Positions 15,707 through 24,123 of a stretch of 64,000 bases of DNA are shown piece by piece (within the stretch, counting starts at the first letter, position 1; every line of letters starts with the position of its first letter). Source of the DNA: Collinsella aerofaciens (GTDB lineage: Bacteria; Actinomycetota; Coriobacteriia; Coriobacteriales; Coriobacteriaceae); contig NZ_CP024160.1 of assembly GCF_002736145.1 (NCBI RefSeq), positions 1,240,001 to 1,304,000 of the forward strand, in the 5' to 3' direction. Both the position numbers and the translations under genes were made by a program. The notes below the pieces were generated by a model. The model saw nothing but the letters and a program-made list of their open reading frames with translations, searched no databases and was not told the DNA's origin.

Positions 15707-17275
15707 TTAGCTGGTGTGGCGCCAGCGGGGGTCGGTGAGGGTTCTCGCCACGCCCAGGCCAACGGGCAGAAACGCCACAATGAGCACTGCGCGCACAAAC
15801 CAGCCGAGCATATTGACCGTGTCGAAGGTGCACATGTAATACATCGAGCGATACAGATACAAGCCCGGCACCATAATGACAATCGATGGCACCGTGAGGG
15901 CGATACGTGGGTAGGTGAGCTTGATTTCGGCTAAGCTCGCGAGCAGGCCCGATACCAGCGCACCGATAAACGCTGCTGCCTCGGGAGGCATACCTAAGCT
16001 CAGGCCCAGGAAGGGAAACAGCGCCGGCGCATCGACAAGGGTCAGACGCAAGGTATTGGACACGGCGCCGATCAGCCCAGCTGCCGCGGCCATCTTTACC
16101 GGGCTGTTGAACATCACCGAGAAGCCGAATACGCCAACGAAGCTCATCACCACGCGCAAGAGTGTAAGAGCCAACGGTGAGAGCCCGAGCGGGGCAAAAT
16201 CATCCGGTGCCAGCCCCACACACTCGGCAACCATCCAGCCCACAAGGGTCGCCATCACAATAATCGACACGGCATACGAAAGACGCTCAATGCCGCTTCG
16301 CATATCAAGCTTAGCGATGTCGAGGCCTGCCGTAATGAGGGGAAAGCCGGGAATCACAAAGAGCATGGCGCCGATATAGCCTTCTTGGTGCGACATTGCC
16401 CCCGGTACGACCTGGCCAAGGCCGAGCAATGCCAGCAGATACGAAACGCAAGCGAGCGCAACGCCCGTCGTCAGCGCGCTAAACTGGCCAAGACCCTGCT
16501 TGAGAATATGGGAGCGAGCGAAGTTGCCGACACCAGCGCCTACGAATGCACAGGCCATCTCGATAGGACCGCCGCCGAGCAAAAAGACGAAGGCGCCGCA
16601 AGCACAGGCTGCCGCAAGGCCCTGTTGCCAGGGAGAGTAATCGGGCTTTGAGCTCTCAACGGTCCTGAGCATCTCGTGATACTCGTGTACCGTGAAGCGA
16701 CGACCATAGGTCTCGATTTCCTTGAGGAAACTCTCCATCATCCAAATGCGATGGGTATTGACTCCCGTTGTGGGCAGGCTGACAACCTCGTTAAAGCAGT
16801 GGCCATCTTCGATGCAAGTGCACTCAAACGACAGAAGACTCAGGTCGACGTGAATCGTGACGCCGAGTACGGCAGCAACACGATTCATGGTATCGCGCAC
16901 GCGCCAGGCACCTGTTCCGCTTGCCAGCATAAGCATGCCGGTGCGGCAGATGATGGATGATTTATCGGTGAGCGGCGCATCGACGGCAAGCTCATCGCCT
17001 GCCGTCACGATCTGGCGCCAGTCGGTTTTCATATGGAGGGCGCCGGCACGGACACCGTGGTGCATGGGGACTCTTGAGAGCAACGAATCATGGTGCGAAG
17101 GCTGTGGGGGTTCCGTCGATTCGACCTCGTCCTCGTCGGGCCCTTCATCAACAAGGTCGAAAGCATCGAGCGCCGCCGGCTCGCGACGATCGGTCAATTC
17201 CTCGTCCTCATCATCAAAATAGTTGAACTGATCGAGCATGTCCTCTTCGATTGCACGATCGCTCGCGTCGTCCAT
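15707..17275 (-). CDS. Threonine/serine exporter family protein (ThrE, fused ThrE and ThrE_2 halves)
   Basis: The protein has 522 residues. The first 90 are acidic and low-complexity (DDEDEE, DEDEVES). The ThrE/DUF1212 domain then begins with VPMHHGVRAGALHMKTDWRQ. Its soluble part includes FECTCIEDGHCFNEVVSLP near 155, and about ten membrane helices follow from 210. The second half contains LTYPRIALTVPSIVIMVPG (about 455-475), typical of the ThrE_2 half. Members export threonine and serine; the substrate here is inferred. The ATG behind GGAAGGGAG is chosen over an upstream in-frame codon. Confidence 0.85.
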   Translation of the reverse strand: MDDASDRAIEEDMLDQFNYFDDEDEELTDRREPAALDAFDLVDEGPDEDEVESTEPPQPSHHDSLLSRVPMHHGVRAGALHMKTDWRQIVTAGDELAVDAPLTDKSSIICRTGMLMLASGTGAWRVRDTMNRVAAVLGVTIHVDLSLLSFECTCIEDGHCFNEVVSLPTTGVNTHRIWMMESFLKEIETYGRRFTVHEYHEMLRTVESSKPDYSPWQQGLAAACACGAFVFLLGGGPIEMACAFVGAGVGNFARSHILKQGLGQFSALTTGVALACVSYLLALLGLGQVVPGAMSHQEGYIGAMLFVIPGFPLITAGLDIAKLDMRSGIERLSYAVSIIVMATLVGWMVAECVGLAPDDFAPLGLSPLALTLLRVVMSFVGVFGFSVMFNSPVKMAAAAGLIGAVSNTLRLTLVDAPALFPFLGLSLGMPPEAAAFIGALVSGLLASLAEIKLTYPRIALTVPSIVIMVPGLYLYRSMYYMCTFDTVNMLGWFVRAVLIVAFLPVGLGVARTLTDPRWRHTS

Positions 17276-17335
17276 ATAGACGCTCCCTTCCTGCCGACTA
17301 ACCCCCATCCTAGGCAGCGATGGCTAAAGGAAACA

Positions 17336-17379
17336 TAAAAGAGACGGCTATCATGCGAGCCATGTGCACAATAGCCGTT
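17336..17379 (-). terminator. Terminator, probably of lysS
   Basis: ACGGCTAT (17371-17378, minus strand) pairs with ATAGCCGT across a 19-base loop, followed by CTCTTTTATG. If used, lysS would have a structured 3' UTR of about 285 bases. Confidence 0.5.
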
Positions 17380-17382
17380 GGG

Positions 17383-17411
17383 TAGTCGTTTAAGAACGTC
17401 CCCAATGACTA
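17383..17411. repeat. Hairpin with ACGTCCCC loop
   Basis: TAGTCGTT (17383-17390) and AATGACTA (17404-17411) pair at 7 of 8 positions around TAAGAACGTCCCC. The layout is that of the GGGAC-core family, but this copy is not next to a stop codon. Confidence 0.45.
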
Positions 17412-17521
17412 TTGACGGCCAAGGCAACGCCGGTGCCTTGGCAACGACAGCGAAAGCCCGCCAGAGCGAGCAAGGTCCTTTTAGGGCGAGATGACACCAT
17501 AGGTTGAACATAAGTCAGCGA

Positions 17522-17620
17522 GCGGGCCGCATTTGAGACAAGGTGACGTGAAACGAAAGGGCGCTGACCTTCTGGTCGCGCCCTTGAAGTTGAACGTCAG
17601 ATTGTCCAAATGCGGCCCGC
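17522..17620. repeat. 99-bp nested palindrome downstream of lysS
   Basis: The outer arms GCGGGCCGCATTTG (17522-17535) and CAAATGCGGCCCGC (17607-17620) are perfect, continued by GACA/TGTC. Inner TGACGT/ACGTCA and AAGGGCGC/GCGCCCTT pair around TGACCTTCTGGTC. It is too long and without a T-run for a simple terminator. Confidence 0.7.
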
Positions 17621-17633
17621 GCAGCGTCGAGCC

Positions 17634-17660
17634 GTTACGCGGTTCGTAGAACCGCGTAAC
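17634..17660 (-). repeat. Hairpin directly after the lysS stop codon
   Basis: GTTACGCGGTTC and GAACCGCGTAAC pair perfectly (12 bp) around a 3-base loop, three bases after the lysS TAA. There is no T-run. It is a likely 3'-end stabiliser or a stop-codon-anchored repeat of another family. Confidence 0.6.
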
Positions 17661-17663
17661 TAG

Positions 17664-19628
17664 TTAGTACATCTTTGCGCCGGCAGGGATGGAAGCGTCG
17701 AGCTGGATCAGGTTGAGACGTTCCTCACCATCCTCCTCGTGGATAGCGCTGATGAGCATGCCGCAGCTGGGAATGCCCATCATCTTGCGCGGAGGCAGGT
17801 TGGTGATGGCGAGCAAGGTCTTGCCGACCAGGTCCTCGGGCTCATAATAACCGTGAATGCCGGAGAGGATGGTGCGATCGGTGCCGGTGCCGTCGTCGAG
17901 CGTAAAGTTCAGCAGCTTCTTGGACTTCTTGACGGCCTCGCATGCCTTGACCTTCACGGCGCGGAAATCGCTCTTGGAGAAGGTATCAAAGTCGACGAAC
18001 TCCTCAAACAGCGGCTCGACGGCAATCTTGGAATAATCGACCGTGGGCTTGAGCGGCTTGACGAAGGGGCTCGCGGTGTTGCCGGCCTCGGCAGCCTTGG
18101 CAGCAGCGGCACCGGACTGGAAACCCTTCTCGGGCTTCATGTGCGGGAACAGCAGTACGTCGCGGATAGAAGCCTGGTTGGTGAGCAGCATGACCACGCG
18201 GTCGATACCGATGCCGATGCCGCCCGCGGGAGGCATACCGTACTCGAGGGCGCGCACGTAATCCTCGTCGTACTCCATGGCCTCGTCGTCGCCGCCAGCC
18301 TTCTCGGCCATCTGAGCGGCAAAGCGCTCGGCCTGGTCGACCGGGTCGTTGAGCTCGGAGAACGCGTTGGCGTACTCGTGGCCGGCGATAACCAGCTCAA
18401 AGCGATGCGTCAGGCGCGGGTCGTCCTCAAAACGCTTGGCGAGCGGGCTGACCTCGATGGGATAATCGCACACGAAGGTCGGGTTGACGATGGTGTCCTC
18501 GCCCAGCTCATCGTAAATCTCGGCGATGATCTTACCAGCAGTCCACTCGGGCTTAATCTCCAGGCCCTTCTCGCGCGCGGCGGCAGCAAGCTCCTCGACC
18601 GGCGTGTCGATGGTGACCTGCTTGCCGAGCACGTCGGAGACGATGTCGGTCATGGGACGGCTGGCCCACTCACCAGAAAGGTCGATGGTCTGGCCCTGGT
18701 ACTCGATAACCTCGGGGTTGCCGATGGCCTTGTTAGCCGCCTTGATGACACCCTGGGCGAGCGCCTTCATGCCCTCGAGGTCGGAGAAGGCACGGTAGGC
18801 CTCCATCGTGGTGAACTCGGGGTTGTGGGTAAGATCCATGCCCTCGTTACGGAAGATACGGCCGATCTCGAACACGCGCTCAAAACCGCCGACGATGCAG
18901 CGCTTGAGGTGCAACTCGGTAGCAATGCGCAGGTAGCACTCCTGATCGAGCGCGTTGAAGTGCGTGATGAACGGCTTGGCAGTAGCGCCGCCCTGGATGG
19001 TCTGCAGGATGGGGGTCTCGACCTCCATGTAGCCGTCGGACTCCATAAAGCGACGGAAGGTGGAGAGAATCTGCGAACGCTTACGGAACGTCTCGCGAAC
19101 GTCGTCGTTGGCGATCAGGTCGACATAGCGCTGGCGATAGCGGGTCTCCTTGTCGGAAAGACCGTGGAACTTCTCGGGCAGCGGACGTACGGCCTTGGCA
19201 AGCAGGGTCGCGCTCTTAGGGGCAACGGAAAGCTGGCCGCGCTGGGTGCGCACAACCACGCCGGTCACGCCCAAGATGTCGCCCAGGTCGAGGGACTTGA
19301 GCGTATTCCAGGCAGCCTCGTCCATGTCGTTGATGCGGCAGAACAGCTGAATCTCGGCAGTCGCATCGCGCACGACGATGAACATAATCTTGCCCTGACC
19401 GCGCTTGGCGACCACACGGCCGGCGATCTTCACGACGTCCTCGGTGTCCTCGCCATCGGCAAGCTCGGCGTACTTAGCCTCGATATCGGCGACGTAGTCC
19501 TCAAGCTCAGAGTGCTCGGGATAGGGGTTCTGGCCCGCCTCGAACAGGGCGGCGCGCTTGGCCAGGCGGGTGGCGCGCTCGTCGTTGAGCGTCGATGCCT
19601 GATCGGCGGCGTTCTGGTTCTCTGCCAT
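17664..19628 (-). CDS. lysS: Lysyl-tRNA synthetase (class II) with C-terminal tRNA-binding domain
   Basis: Charges tRNA-Lys. It has 654 residues against about 500 for the usual bacterial enzyme. The OB-fold anticodon domain lies near 60-160. The class II core has motif 1 around MEVETPILQ (about 200), motif 2 RNEGMDLTHNPEFTTMEAY (about 262) and motif 3 GIGIGIDRVVMLLT (about 467). From about 545 a second OB-fold follows (FSKSDFRAVKV, LPPRKMMGIPSCGMLIS), of the Trbp111/MetRS C-terminal type, which binds tRNA elbows. Some coriobacterial LysRS proteins may carry this fusion; it is unusual for the family as a whole. The ATG follows GGAG. Confidence 0.96.
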   Translation of the reverse strand: MAENQNAADQASTLNDERATRLAKRAALFEAGQNPYPEHSELEDYVADIEAKYAELADGEDTEDVVKIAGRVVAKRGQGKIMFIVVRDATAEIQLFCRINDMDEAAWNTLKSLDLGDILGVTGVVVRTQRGQLSVAPKSATLLAKAVRPLPEKFHGLSDKETRYRQRYVDLIANDDVRETFRKRSQILSTFRRFMESDGYMEVETPILQTIQGGATAKPFITHFNALDQECYLRIATELHLKRCIVGGFERVFEIGRIFRNEGMDLTHNPEFTTMEAYRAFSDLEGMKALAQGVIKAANKAIGNPEVIEYQGQTIDLSGEWASRPMTDIVSDVLGKQVTIDTPVEELAAAAREKGLEIKPEWTAGKIIAEIYDELGEDTIVNPTFVCDYPIEVSPLAKRFEDDPRLTHRFELVIAGHEYANAFSELNDPVDQAERFAAQMAEKAGGDDEAMEYDEDYVRALEYGMPPAGGIGIGIDRVVMLLTNQASIRDVLLFPHMKPEKGFQSGAAAAKAAEAGNTASPFVKPLKPTVDYSKIAVEPLFEEFVDFDTFSKSDFRAVKVKACEAVKKSKKLLNFTLDDGTGTDRTILSGIHGYYEPEDLVGKTLLAITNLPPRKMMGIPSCGMLISAIHEEDGEERLNLIQLDASIPAGAKMY

Positions 19629-19647
19629 AAGTTAGCTCCTCAAACTA

Positions 19648-19683
19648 AAACGCTCCCCAGGATTCGGTCCCAGGGAGCGAAAA
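19648..19683 (-). terminator. Terminator between greA and lysS
   Basis: CGCTCCC-GG and CC-GGGGAGCG pair (19651-19679) around a short loop, followed on the minus strand by TTTTAG. A-runs on both sides make it potentially bidirectional. Confidence 0.75.
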
Positions 19684-19707
19684 CATACCTTTACGCGGGA
19701 CCGTGGT

Positions 19708-20178
19708 CTAGCGTGCGATCTTGGCGATGGTGTAGACGCGAGTCTTGCCGGAAGGCGTAACGACCTCGACGGAGTCGCCCTCGCCGTGACCGATGATGGC
19801 GTGACCGACCGGAGACTCGTTGGAAATCTTGTGCTCGAGCGAGTTGGTCTCGGTGGTACCGACGAGCGTGACTTCCATGACCTCACCGTTGGGATCAATC
19901 AGAGAAACGGTGGAACCGATGGAGACGGTCAGATCGCCCGTGGTGGCAGCAACCTGAGCGTTGGCGAGGATGGCCTGGATCTCGGCAATACGAGCGGCGT
20001 TCTGGGCCTGCTTGTCCTTGGCGGCATCGTACTCGGAGTTCTCCGAAAGGTCGCCGAACGCGCGGGCTTCCTTGATGTCCTCGACGATCTCCTTGGCGTA
20101 ATCGCCCTCACGCCAAGCGAGCTCCTCGACGAGCTTCTGGCGGCCCTCAGCGGTCAGTACGATCTGGCTTGCGTCCAT
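19708..20178 (-). CDS. greA: Transcription elongation factor GreA
   Basis: Rescues backtracked RNA polymerase by stimulating transcript cleavage. It has 156 residues, the family length. The N-terminal coiled coil holds EARAFGDLSENSEYDAAKD (about 38-56), with the acidic tip residues that reach the active site. The C-terminal FKBP-like domain holds ISNESPVGHAIIGH (about 118-131). The start is the ATG with GGGGAGA upstream. Confidence 0.96.
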   Translation of the reverse strand: MDASQIVLTAEGRQKLVEELAWREGDYAKEIVEDIKEARAFGDLSENSEYDAAKDKQAQNAARIAEIQAILANAQVAATTGDLTVSIGSTVSLIDPNGEVMEVTLVGTTETNSLEHKISNESPVGHAIIGHGEGDSVEVVTPSGKTRVYTIAKIAR

Positions 20179-20225
20179 ACGGATATCTCCCCAACTCTGA
20201 TCAAACAATCAACTGTCAATAAAAC

Positions 20226-20259
20226 GAAAAAGACCGGCTAGCCTGCGGGCAAGCCGGTC
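20226..20259 (-). terminator. Terminator of tatA
   Basis: GACCGGCT and AGCCGGTC pair (20232-20259) around a 12-base loop, with TTTTTCG following on the minus strand. Confidence 0.8.
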
Positions 20260-20284
20260 AGGTGCTCACCCCAAAGGGATGGGA

Positions 20285-20560
20285 CTACTCTGCGTCCGCG
20301 TCGCTGTCCTCTGCCTGCTTCTTCTTGGCAGCAGCGAGCTTGGCCTCGAGCTCAGCGATCTCCTTGTCCTCCTCGGACTGCTCGACCACGACCTCCTCGG
20401 CCTGCTTGGTCTCGGCCTTATCGTCGCCCTCCATACCCTCGCGGATATTCTTGACGGTAGAGCCGAGGGACTTGCCGAGCTTCGGCAGGTTCTTGGGCCC
20501 GAAGATAATCAGGACAACGAAGAGAATAATGATGAGCTCAGGAGCCCTCAGTCCAAACAT
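20285..20560 (-). CDS. tatA: Sec-independent translocase subunit TatA
   Basis: Pore-forming subunit of the twin-arginine exporter. It has 91 residues. It opens MFGLRAPELIIILFVVLIIF, so the single membrane helix is at about 7-20. FGPKNLPKLGKSLG (about 20-33) is the hinge and start of the amphipathic helix. The tail is Glu/Lys-rich and coiled. GGAGG lies 5 bases before the ATG. The in-frame extension upstream runs into the tRNA-Pro terminator and is rejected. No tatC or tatB is in the window, so it is encoded apart from its partners. Confidence 0.92.
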   Translation of the reverse strand: MFGLRAPELIIILFVVLIIFGPKNLPKLGKSLGSTVKNIREGMEGDDKAETKQAEEVVVEQSEEDKEIAELEAKLAAAKKKQAEDSDADAE

Positions 20561-20633
20561 GTAGACCTCCACAATACAGCGAGACAAGCTCGAATGAGTA
20601 TACCGCGGGTATCGCGGTATCACAACAATAGCT

Positions 20634-20661
20634 AAAAAAAGGGACCGCAAGAAGCGGTCCC
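20634..20661 (-). terminator. Terminator of tRNA-Pro
   Basis: GGGACCGC and GCGGTCCC pair around TTCTT and are followed by seven T on the minus strand, 12 bases after the tRNA. Confidence 0.9.
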
Positions 20662-20672
20662 TCCTCATGCTC

Positions 20673-20749
20673 TGGTCGGGTTGACTGGATTTGAACCAGC
20701 GACCCCTGCGTCCCGAACGCAGTGCTCTACCAAACTGAGCCACAACCCG
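20673..20749 (-). tRNA. tRNA-Pro (CGG)
   Basis: Minus-strand cloverleaf: acceptor CGGGTTG pairs with CAACCCG, the anticodon loop is TTCGGGA, the T-loop is TTCAAAT and ACCA is encoded. Confidence 0.93.
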
Positions 20750-20798
20750 TTAGCTCGACTATAGTAACAAAGATTTCCGTCGTGTGCTAGAGAAATTT

Positions 20799-21695
20799 TT
20801 ACTTCTTTGGCACTTCGATGAGAACCGTGTTGGGAATGAGCTCCGTCGCGCAGGACCACCAGCCGTTTTGCAGGGCAGCGTCGGCAAGCCTTTCGGCCGT
20901 GGCGGCGGTGTCGCAAATGGCAAACGAGCAGGCGCCCGATCCGCACACATCTACAGCAACGGTGCCGTCCTGTTTACGCAGCCAATCGAGAACCGTTTGA
21001 ATCTGCAGCTCCATCTGTGCGGAAATGACACCCAGGTTGTTATGGATGAGCGCATATGCCGTCTCGGCATCACCGGAACGCAAGGCAGAAGCTATCGCGC
21101 CGGGCTTGTCTGCAGGCACCGGGGCCTCGTCAAAACGTCGATAGGCCTCAATTGTCGAAACGCTCGCCTCGCGCGGCTTGACCAACACGACGGGCGTTGC
21201 GGGCAGCGCGGGATACTCAGTTGCCAGCACGTCTCCCCCACCTACGTAGAACGCAGGGCTCGCGTGCAAAAAGAACGGGACGTCAGCACCAATGCCCCGC
21301 GCAATGTCGTCGAGCGCTGGGTCGGTGCGATCAATGCCCCAGAGCTCCGCCAAGGCGACAATGACCGCGGCAGCATCCGTCGAGGGACCGCCCAAGCCGG
21401 CGCACAATGGAATGCGTTTCTCAATCGTCACGCAGATGTTTGCCTCGCGACCATAATGCTCGGCCATAGCAACCGCAGCCCGATACGCCGTATTCTTTTG
21501 CATGGGAAAATCTGATGCCGGAACCGTCTGGACGGTCAGCGCCTGTGCCGGCGTAACCGTCACGGTATCGGAAAGACCGACAGCTGCCATCAGGGAATCG
21601 ACCCTGTGGTAGCCGCGGTCATCGCGCTCGGTATGAACCCCCAGGTAGAGGTTGATCTTTGCCGGCGCGGTAAGGGTGAGGGACCGATCGGTCAC
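20799..21695 (-). CDS. ispE: 4-diphosphocytidyl-2-C-methyl-D-erythritol kinase
   Basis: GHMP kinase that phosphorylates CDP-ME in the MEP pathway, the step between IspD and IspF. It has 298 residues. Motif 1 is APAKINLYLGV (10-20) and the ATP loop IPLCAGLGGPSTDAAAVI lies near 92-109. The C-terminal SGAC glycine motif is near 258. The start is GTG, two bases after the veg stop codon. The veg-ispE pairing is common in Gram-positive genomes. Confidence 0.94.
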   Translation of the reverse strand: MTDRSLTLTAPAKINLYLGVHTERDDRGYHRVDSLMAAVGLSDTVTVTPAQALTVQTVPASDFPMQKNTAYRAAVAMAEHYGREANICVTIEKRIPLCAGLGGPSTDAAAVIVALAELWGIDRTDPALDDIARGIGADVPFFLHASPAFYVGGGDVLATEYPALPATPVVLVKPREASVSTIEAYRRFDEAPVPADKPGAIASALRSGDAETAYALIHNNLGVISAQMELQIQTVLDWLRKQDGTVAVDVCGSGACSFAICDTAATAERLADAALQNGWWSCATELIPNTVLIEVPKK

Positions 21696-21697
21696 CG

Positions 21698-21994
21698 CTA
21701 GTGCTCCTCGAGCTGGTTGCCGAGCGGGGTAAAGATATGCTCGCCGCTCTCGGGGTCAAACAGTTCGACCTGCCCGGTGAGGACATCGATATACTGGTAG
21801 GACTGACGCGACTTGCGGCCGCGGCGCTCGTCGACCTCGACGATAAAGACGGCGGGGTGGACGCTCTTGATGGTGCCCATGCGCTCGACGACGCGGGTGC
21901 GGCCCATGTTGGCCTTCACCTTGACGCGATCGCCCACCATATCGGTCAGCTTCTCGTGGATGTCGTCGACGTGATTGACTTCCATCTCTTCCAT
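21698..21994 (-). CDS. veg: Veg family protein (DUF1021)
   Basis: Small 98-residue protein with an SH3-like beta fold; in Bacillus subtilis Veg stimulates biofilm formation. KVKANMGRTRVVERMGTI (about 26-43) and FIVEVDERRGRKSRQSYQY (about 51-69) match the family pattern. The tail (VELFDPESGEHIFTPLG) is a little longer than usual. GGAGG lies 8 bases before the chosen ATG; an upstream TTG in frame is rejected. It is translated just ahead of ispE. Confidence 0.87.
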   Translation of the reverse strand: MEEMEVNHVDDIHEKLTDMVGDRVKVKANMGRTRVVERMGTIKSVHPAVFIVEVDERRGRKSRQSYQYIDVLTGQVELFDPESGEHIFTPLGNQLEEH

Positions 21995-22089
21995 GAACAG
22001 GGCCTCCAGAAGGTGCAATTCAAAAAGGGGATAATACCCCTAAGATAGACAAAACTCTAATACTATAGCACCCTGTTACAAACACGCGC

Positions 22090-22110
22090 AAGTAGCTAAT
22101 TTGGCTACTT
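22090..22110 (-). repeat. Stop-codon hairpin of dtd
   Basis: AAGTAGC (22090-22096) and GCTACTT (22104-22110) pair perfectly and the second arm includes bases of the dtd TAA stop. The loop lacks the GGGAC core, so it may be a different type. Confidence 0.5.
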
Positions 22111-22555
22111 ACAGATTGTCGGTATCGAGGACGATGGTGAATGGGCCGTCGTTGACCAAGTCGACTTTCATATCGGCGCCAAAGATGCCGTGCGCCACGT
22201 GTTCGACATCTTGGCGAACGAGCGTCAGGAAGTACTCGTAGAGCTCGTTGGCAACATCGGGGGCGCCGGCATCGGTAAACGATGGGCGGCGGCCGTGACG
22301 GCAATCGGCGAACAGCGTGAACTGCGACACTACGAGAACCTCGCCGTCGACATCGGCAAGTGCCAGGTTGGTCTTACCGTTCTCGTCCTCGTTAATACGC
22401 AAGCCGCGGAGCTTGCCCCACAACTTATCAGCCTCGGCGCGCGTGTCGCCGTGGCCCACGCCCAACAGCACCAGATAGCCGCGCCCAATTTTGCCCACGC
22501 ACTCGCCGTCGACTGTCACGCCGGCATTGAGTACGCGCTGCACCACCGCACGCAC
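22109..22555 (-). CDS. dtd: D-aminoacyl-tRNA deacylase
   Basis: Removes D-amino acids or glycine from mischarged tRNA. It has 148 residues. The active-site motifs are [10 protein letters not shown] (about 76-85) and [11 protein letters not shown] (about 134-144), the SQ-T and GP cross-subunit motifs of DTD. The start is GTG ([11 protein letters not shown]), three bases after the upstream gene's stop codon. Confidence 0.95.
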   Translation of the reverse strand: MRAVVQRVLNAGVTVDGECVGKIGRGYLVLLGVGHGDTRAEADKLWGKLRGLRINEDENGKTNLALADVDGEVLVVSQFTLFADCRHGRRPSFTDAGAPDVANELYEYFLTLVRQDVEHVAHGIFGADMKVDLVNDGPFTIVLDTDNL

Positions 22556-22558
22556 GGC

Positions 22559-23200
22559 TTACTCCTCGCCCGTCAGTTTGGCGGATAGGTGCTCGAGCGC
22601 ATGGAATCGATGGCTGATGGCGTTCTTCTCGTCCGCCGTGAGCTCGGCCATAGTCTTGCCCGGCGTATCGACCGGCAGGAACAGCGGGTCGTAGCCAAAG
22701 CCGTGATCGCCGCGACCCTCGTGCGCGATAACCCCCTCGCAGGCGCCCTCGCCATAGGTGACCAGGCCGTCCGTATCGATGAGCGCGACGACGCTCATAA
22801 AGCGCGCAGTGCGGTCCTCGTCGGCCACGCCCTCCAGATTCACGAGCAGCTTGGCGTTGTTGGCGGCATCGTCGCCGTGAACGCCCGCGTAGCGCGCGCT
22901 ATACACACCGGGCTCACCGTCCAGTGCGTCGACGACCAGGCCCGAATCGTCGGCAATGGCCATGAGCCCCGTCTCTTCGACGGCAGCCTGCGCCTTGATG
23001 ATGGCGTTCTCCAAAAACGTCGTGCCGTTTTCCTCGGGGTCCTCAAAATCGCCCAGCTGGCCGAGCGCCACAAAGCGAACCTCGGGCATGACCTTGCCCA
23101 AAATGGCCTCGATCTCGGTGAGCTTATGGGCGTTACCCGTTGCCACGACAATGGTCGCCGCCGGGTCGAGGGTGTCGATGTCGATCTTCTCAAGTGCCAT
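22559..23200 (-). CDS. rdgB: XTP/dITP diphosphatase (RdgB/HAM1)
   Basis: House-cleaning pyrophosphatase for xanthosine and inosine triphosphates. It has 213 residues. IVVATGNAHKLTEIEAIL (about 17-34) is the family's nucleotide-binding N-terminus. GLMAIADDSGLVVDALDG (about 78-95) holds the metal-binding acidic residues. FGYDPLFLPVDTPGKTMAEL (about 166-185) is the substrate loop. It precedes dtd with a 3-base gap. Confidence 0.94.
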   Translation of the reverse strand: MALEKIDIDTLDPAATIVVATGNAHKLTEIEAILGKVMPEVRFVALGQLGDFEDPEENGTTFLENAIIKAQAAVEETGLMAIADDSGLVVDALDGEPGVYSARYAGVHGDDAANNAKLLVNLEGVADEDRTARFMSVVALIDTDGLVTYGEGACEGVIAHEGRGDHGFGYDPLFLPVDTPGKTMAELTADEKNAISHRFHALEHLSAKLTGEE

Positions 23201-23290
23201 GAGTGGTCTCCTTGTCTCTATAGCAATGCCGCGCCGAGGGCGACGAGGGCCTCCGCCTCTCCCCTCTCAATCAACGGCAGTCTTATACTT

Positions 23291-23346
23291 CGACGTTTTC
23301 CCAGATAAAACCTGCCAAAATAAACCTGTCACTTTTTGGTAGGTTA
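23291..23346 (-). repeat. Stop-codon hairpin of rph, AACCTGCC family
   Basis: AACCTGCCAAAA (23309-23320) pairs with TTTTGGTAGGTT (23334-23345) around a loop that reads GTGACAGGTTTA on the minus strand. The second arm contains the TAA of rph. A conserved flank TTTTATCTGGGAAAACG follows. The same roughly 55-base element recurs at 49451-49500 and 54315-54366. Confidence 0.75.
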
Positions 23347-24069
23347 GGCGAGGGCCTGGCGCTGGAGCTCGATGAGCTCGGCGATGCCTTTGTCGCCCAG
23401 GTCGAGCAGGGCGTTGAGGCGCTTACGGTCAAAGGGCGCCTGCTCGCCGGTGCCCTGGAGCTCGATCATCTCACCGGTGTCGGTGGCGACGAGGTTCATG
23501 TCGACTTCGGCATGGCTGTCCTCGGAATAATCGAGGTCAAGCAGCGTATTGCCGTCGACAACGCCCATGGAGATGGCGGCCACCTGGCCGGTAAGCGGGA
23601 TGCGCTCGATCTTGCCCGCCTCGACCCACATGGCGAGGGCGTCGCGCAGCGCCACCCAGGCGCCGGTGATGCTCGCTGTACGCGTGCCGCCATCGGCCTG
23701 GATCACATCGCAGTCGACGGTGACGGTGTACTCGCCGAGCGCCTTCATGTTAACGACGGTACGCAGGCTGCGGCCAATGAGGCGCTCGATCTCCATGGAG
23801 CGGCCCTTGCGGTTGGCGTGCTCGCGCTTGCAGCGCTTGCCGGTCGACGCCGGCAGCATGGCGTATTCCGCGGTCACCCAGCCGGCCTTAGCTCCCTTTC
23901 GCCAGCCCGGCACGCCCTCCTCGATAGTGGCGGCACACAGCACGCGCGTGTCGCCAAACTCGGCCAGGCACGAACCGTGGGCGTGCTTCATGACGCCACG
24001 GGTGAGCTTAACGGGGCGTAACTCGTTGGCGGCGCGACCGTTGGCGCGGTTGACCTGCATGTACTCCAT
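23344..24069 (-). CDS. rph: Ribonuclease PH
   Basis: Phosphorolytic exoribonuclease that trims tRNA 3' ends. It has 241 residues. [20 protein letters not shown] (about 14-33) contains the N-terminal RNase PH signature. The phosphate-binding region includes [17 protein letters not shown] (about 87-103) and [18 protein letters not shown] (about 119-136). AAAGGA precedes the first ATG. The rph-rdgB neighbourhood is conserved in many bacteria. Confidence 0.95.
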   Translation of the reverse strand: MEYMQVNRANGRAANELRPVKLTRGVMKHAHGSCLAEFGDTRVLCAATIEEGVPGWRKGAKAGWVTAEYAMLPASTGKRCKREHANRKGRSMEIERLIGRSLRTVVNMKALGEYTVTVDCDVIQADGGTRTASITGAWVALRDALAMWVEAGKIERIPLTGQVAAISMGVVDGNTLLDLDYSEDSHAEVDMNLVATDTGEMIELQGTGEQAPFDRKRLNALLDLGDKGIAELIELQRQALA

Positions 24070-24123
24070 AGAAAAATCCTTTCGGCAAAAGGTGTGGCGA
24101 AGACTTTGGCGGCGGCCTTACAT

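Larger units (their letters stand above)
17276..17663. other. Gene-free stretch between the ThrE-like gene and lysS
   Basis: This 388-base stretch has no credible ORF. From lysS it holds a hairpin at the stop codon, a 99-bp nested palindrome (17522-17620), a 9-bp hairpin GCCAAGGCA/TGCCTTGGC (about 17418-17442), a hairpin with an ACGTCCCC loop (17383-17411) and a terminator (17336-17379). Confidence 0.7.

Noticed and set aside
20561-20743. N-terminal extension of tatA
   Set aside because: It reads through the tRNA-Pro gene and its terminator; the TatA membrane helix begins at the chosen ATG.
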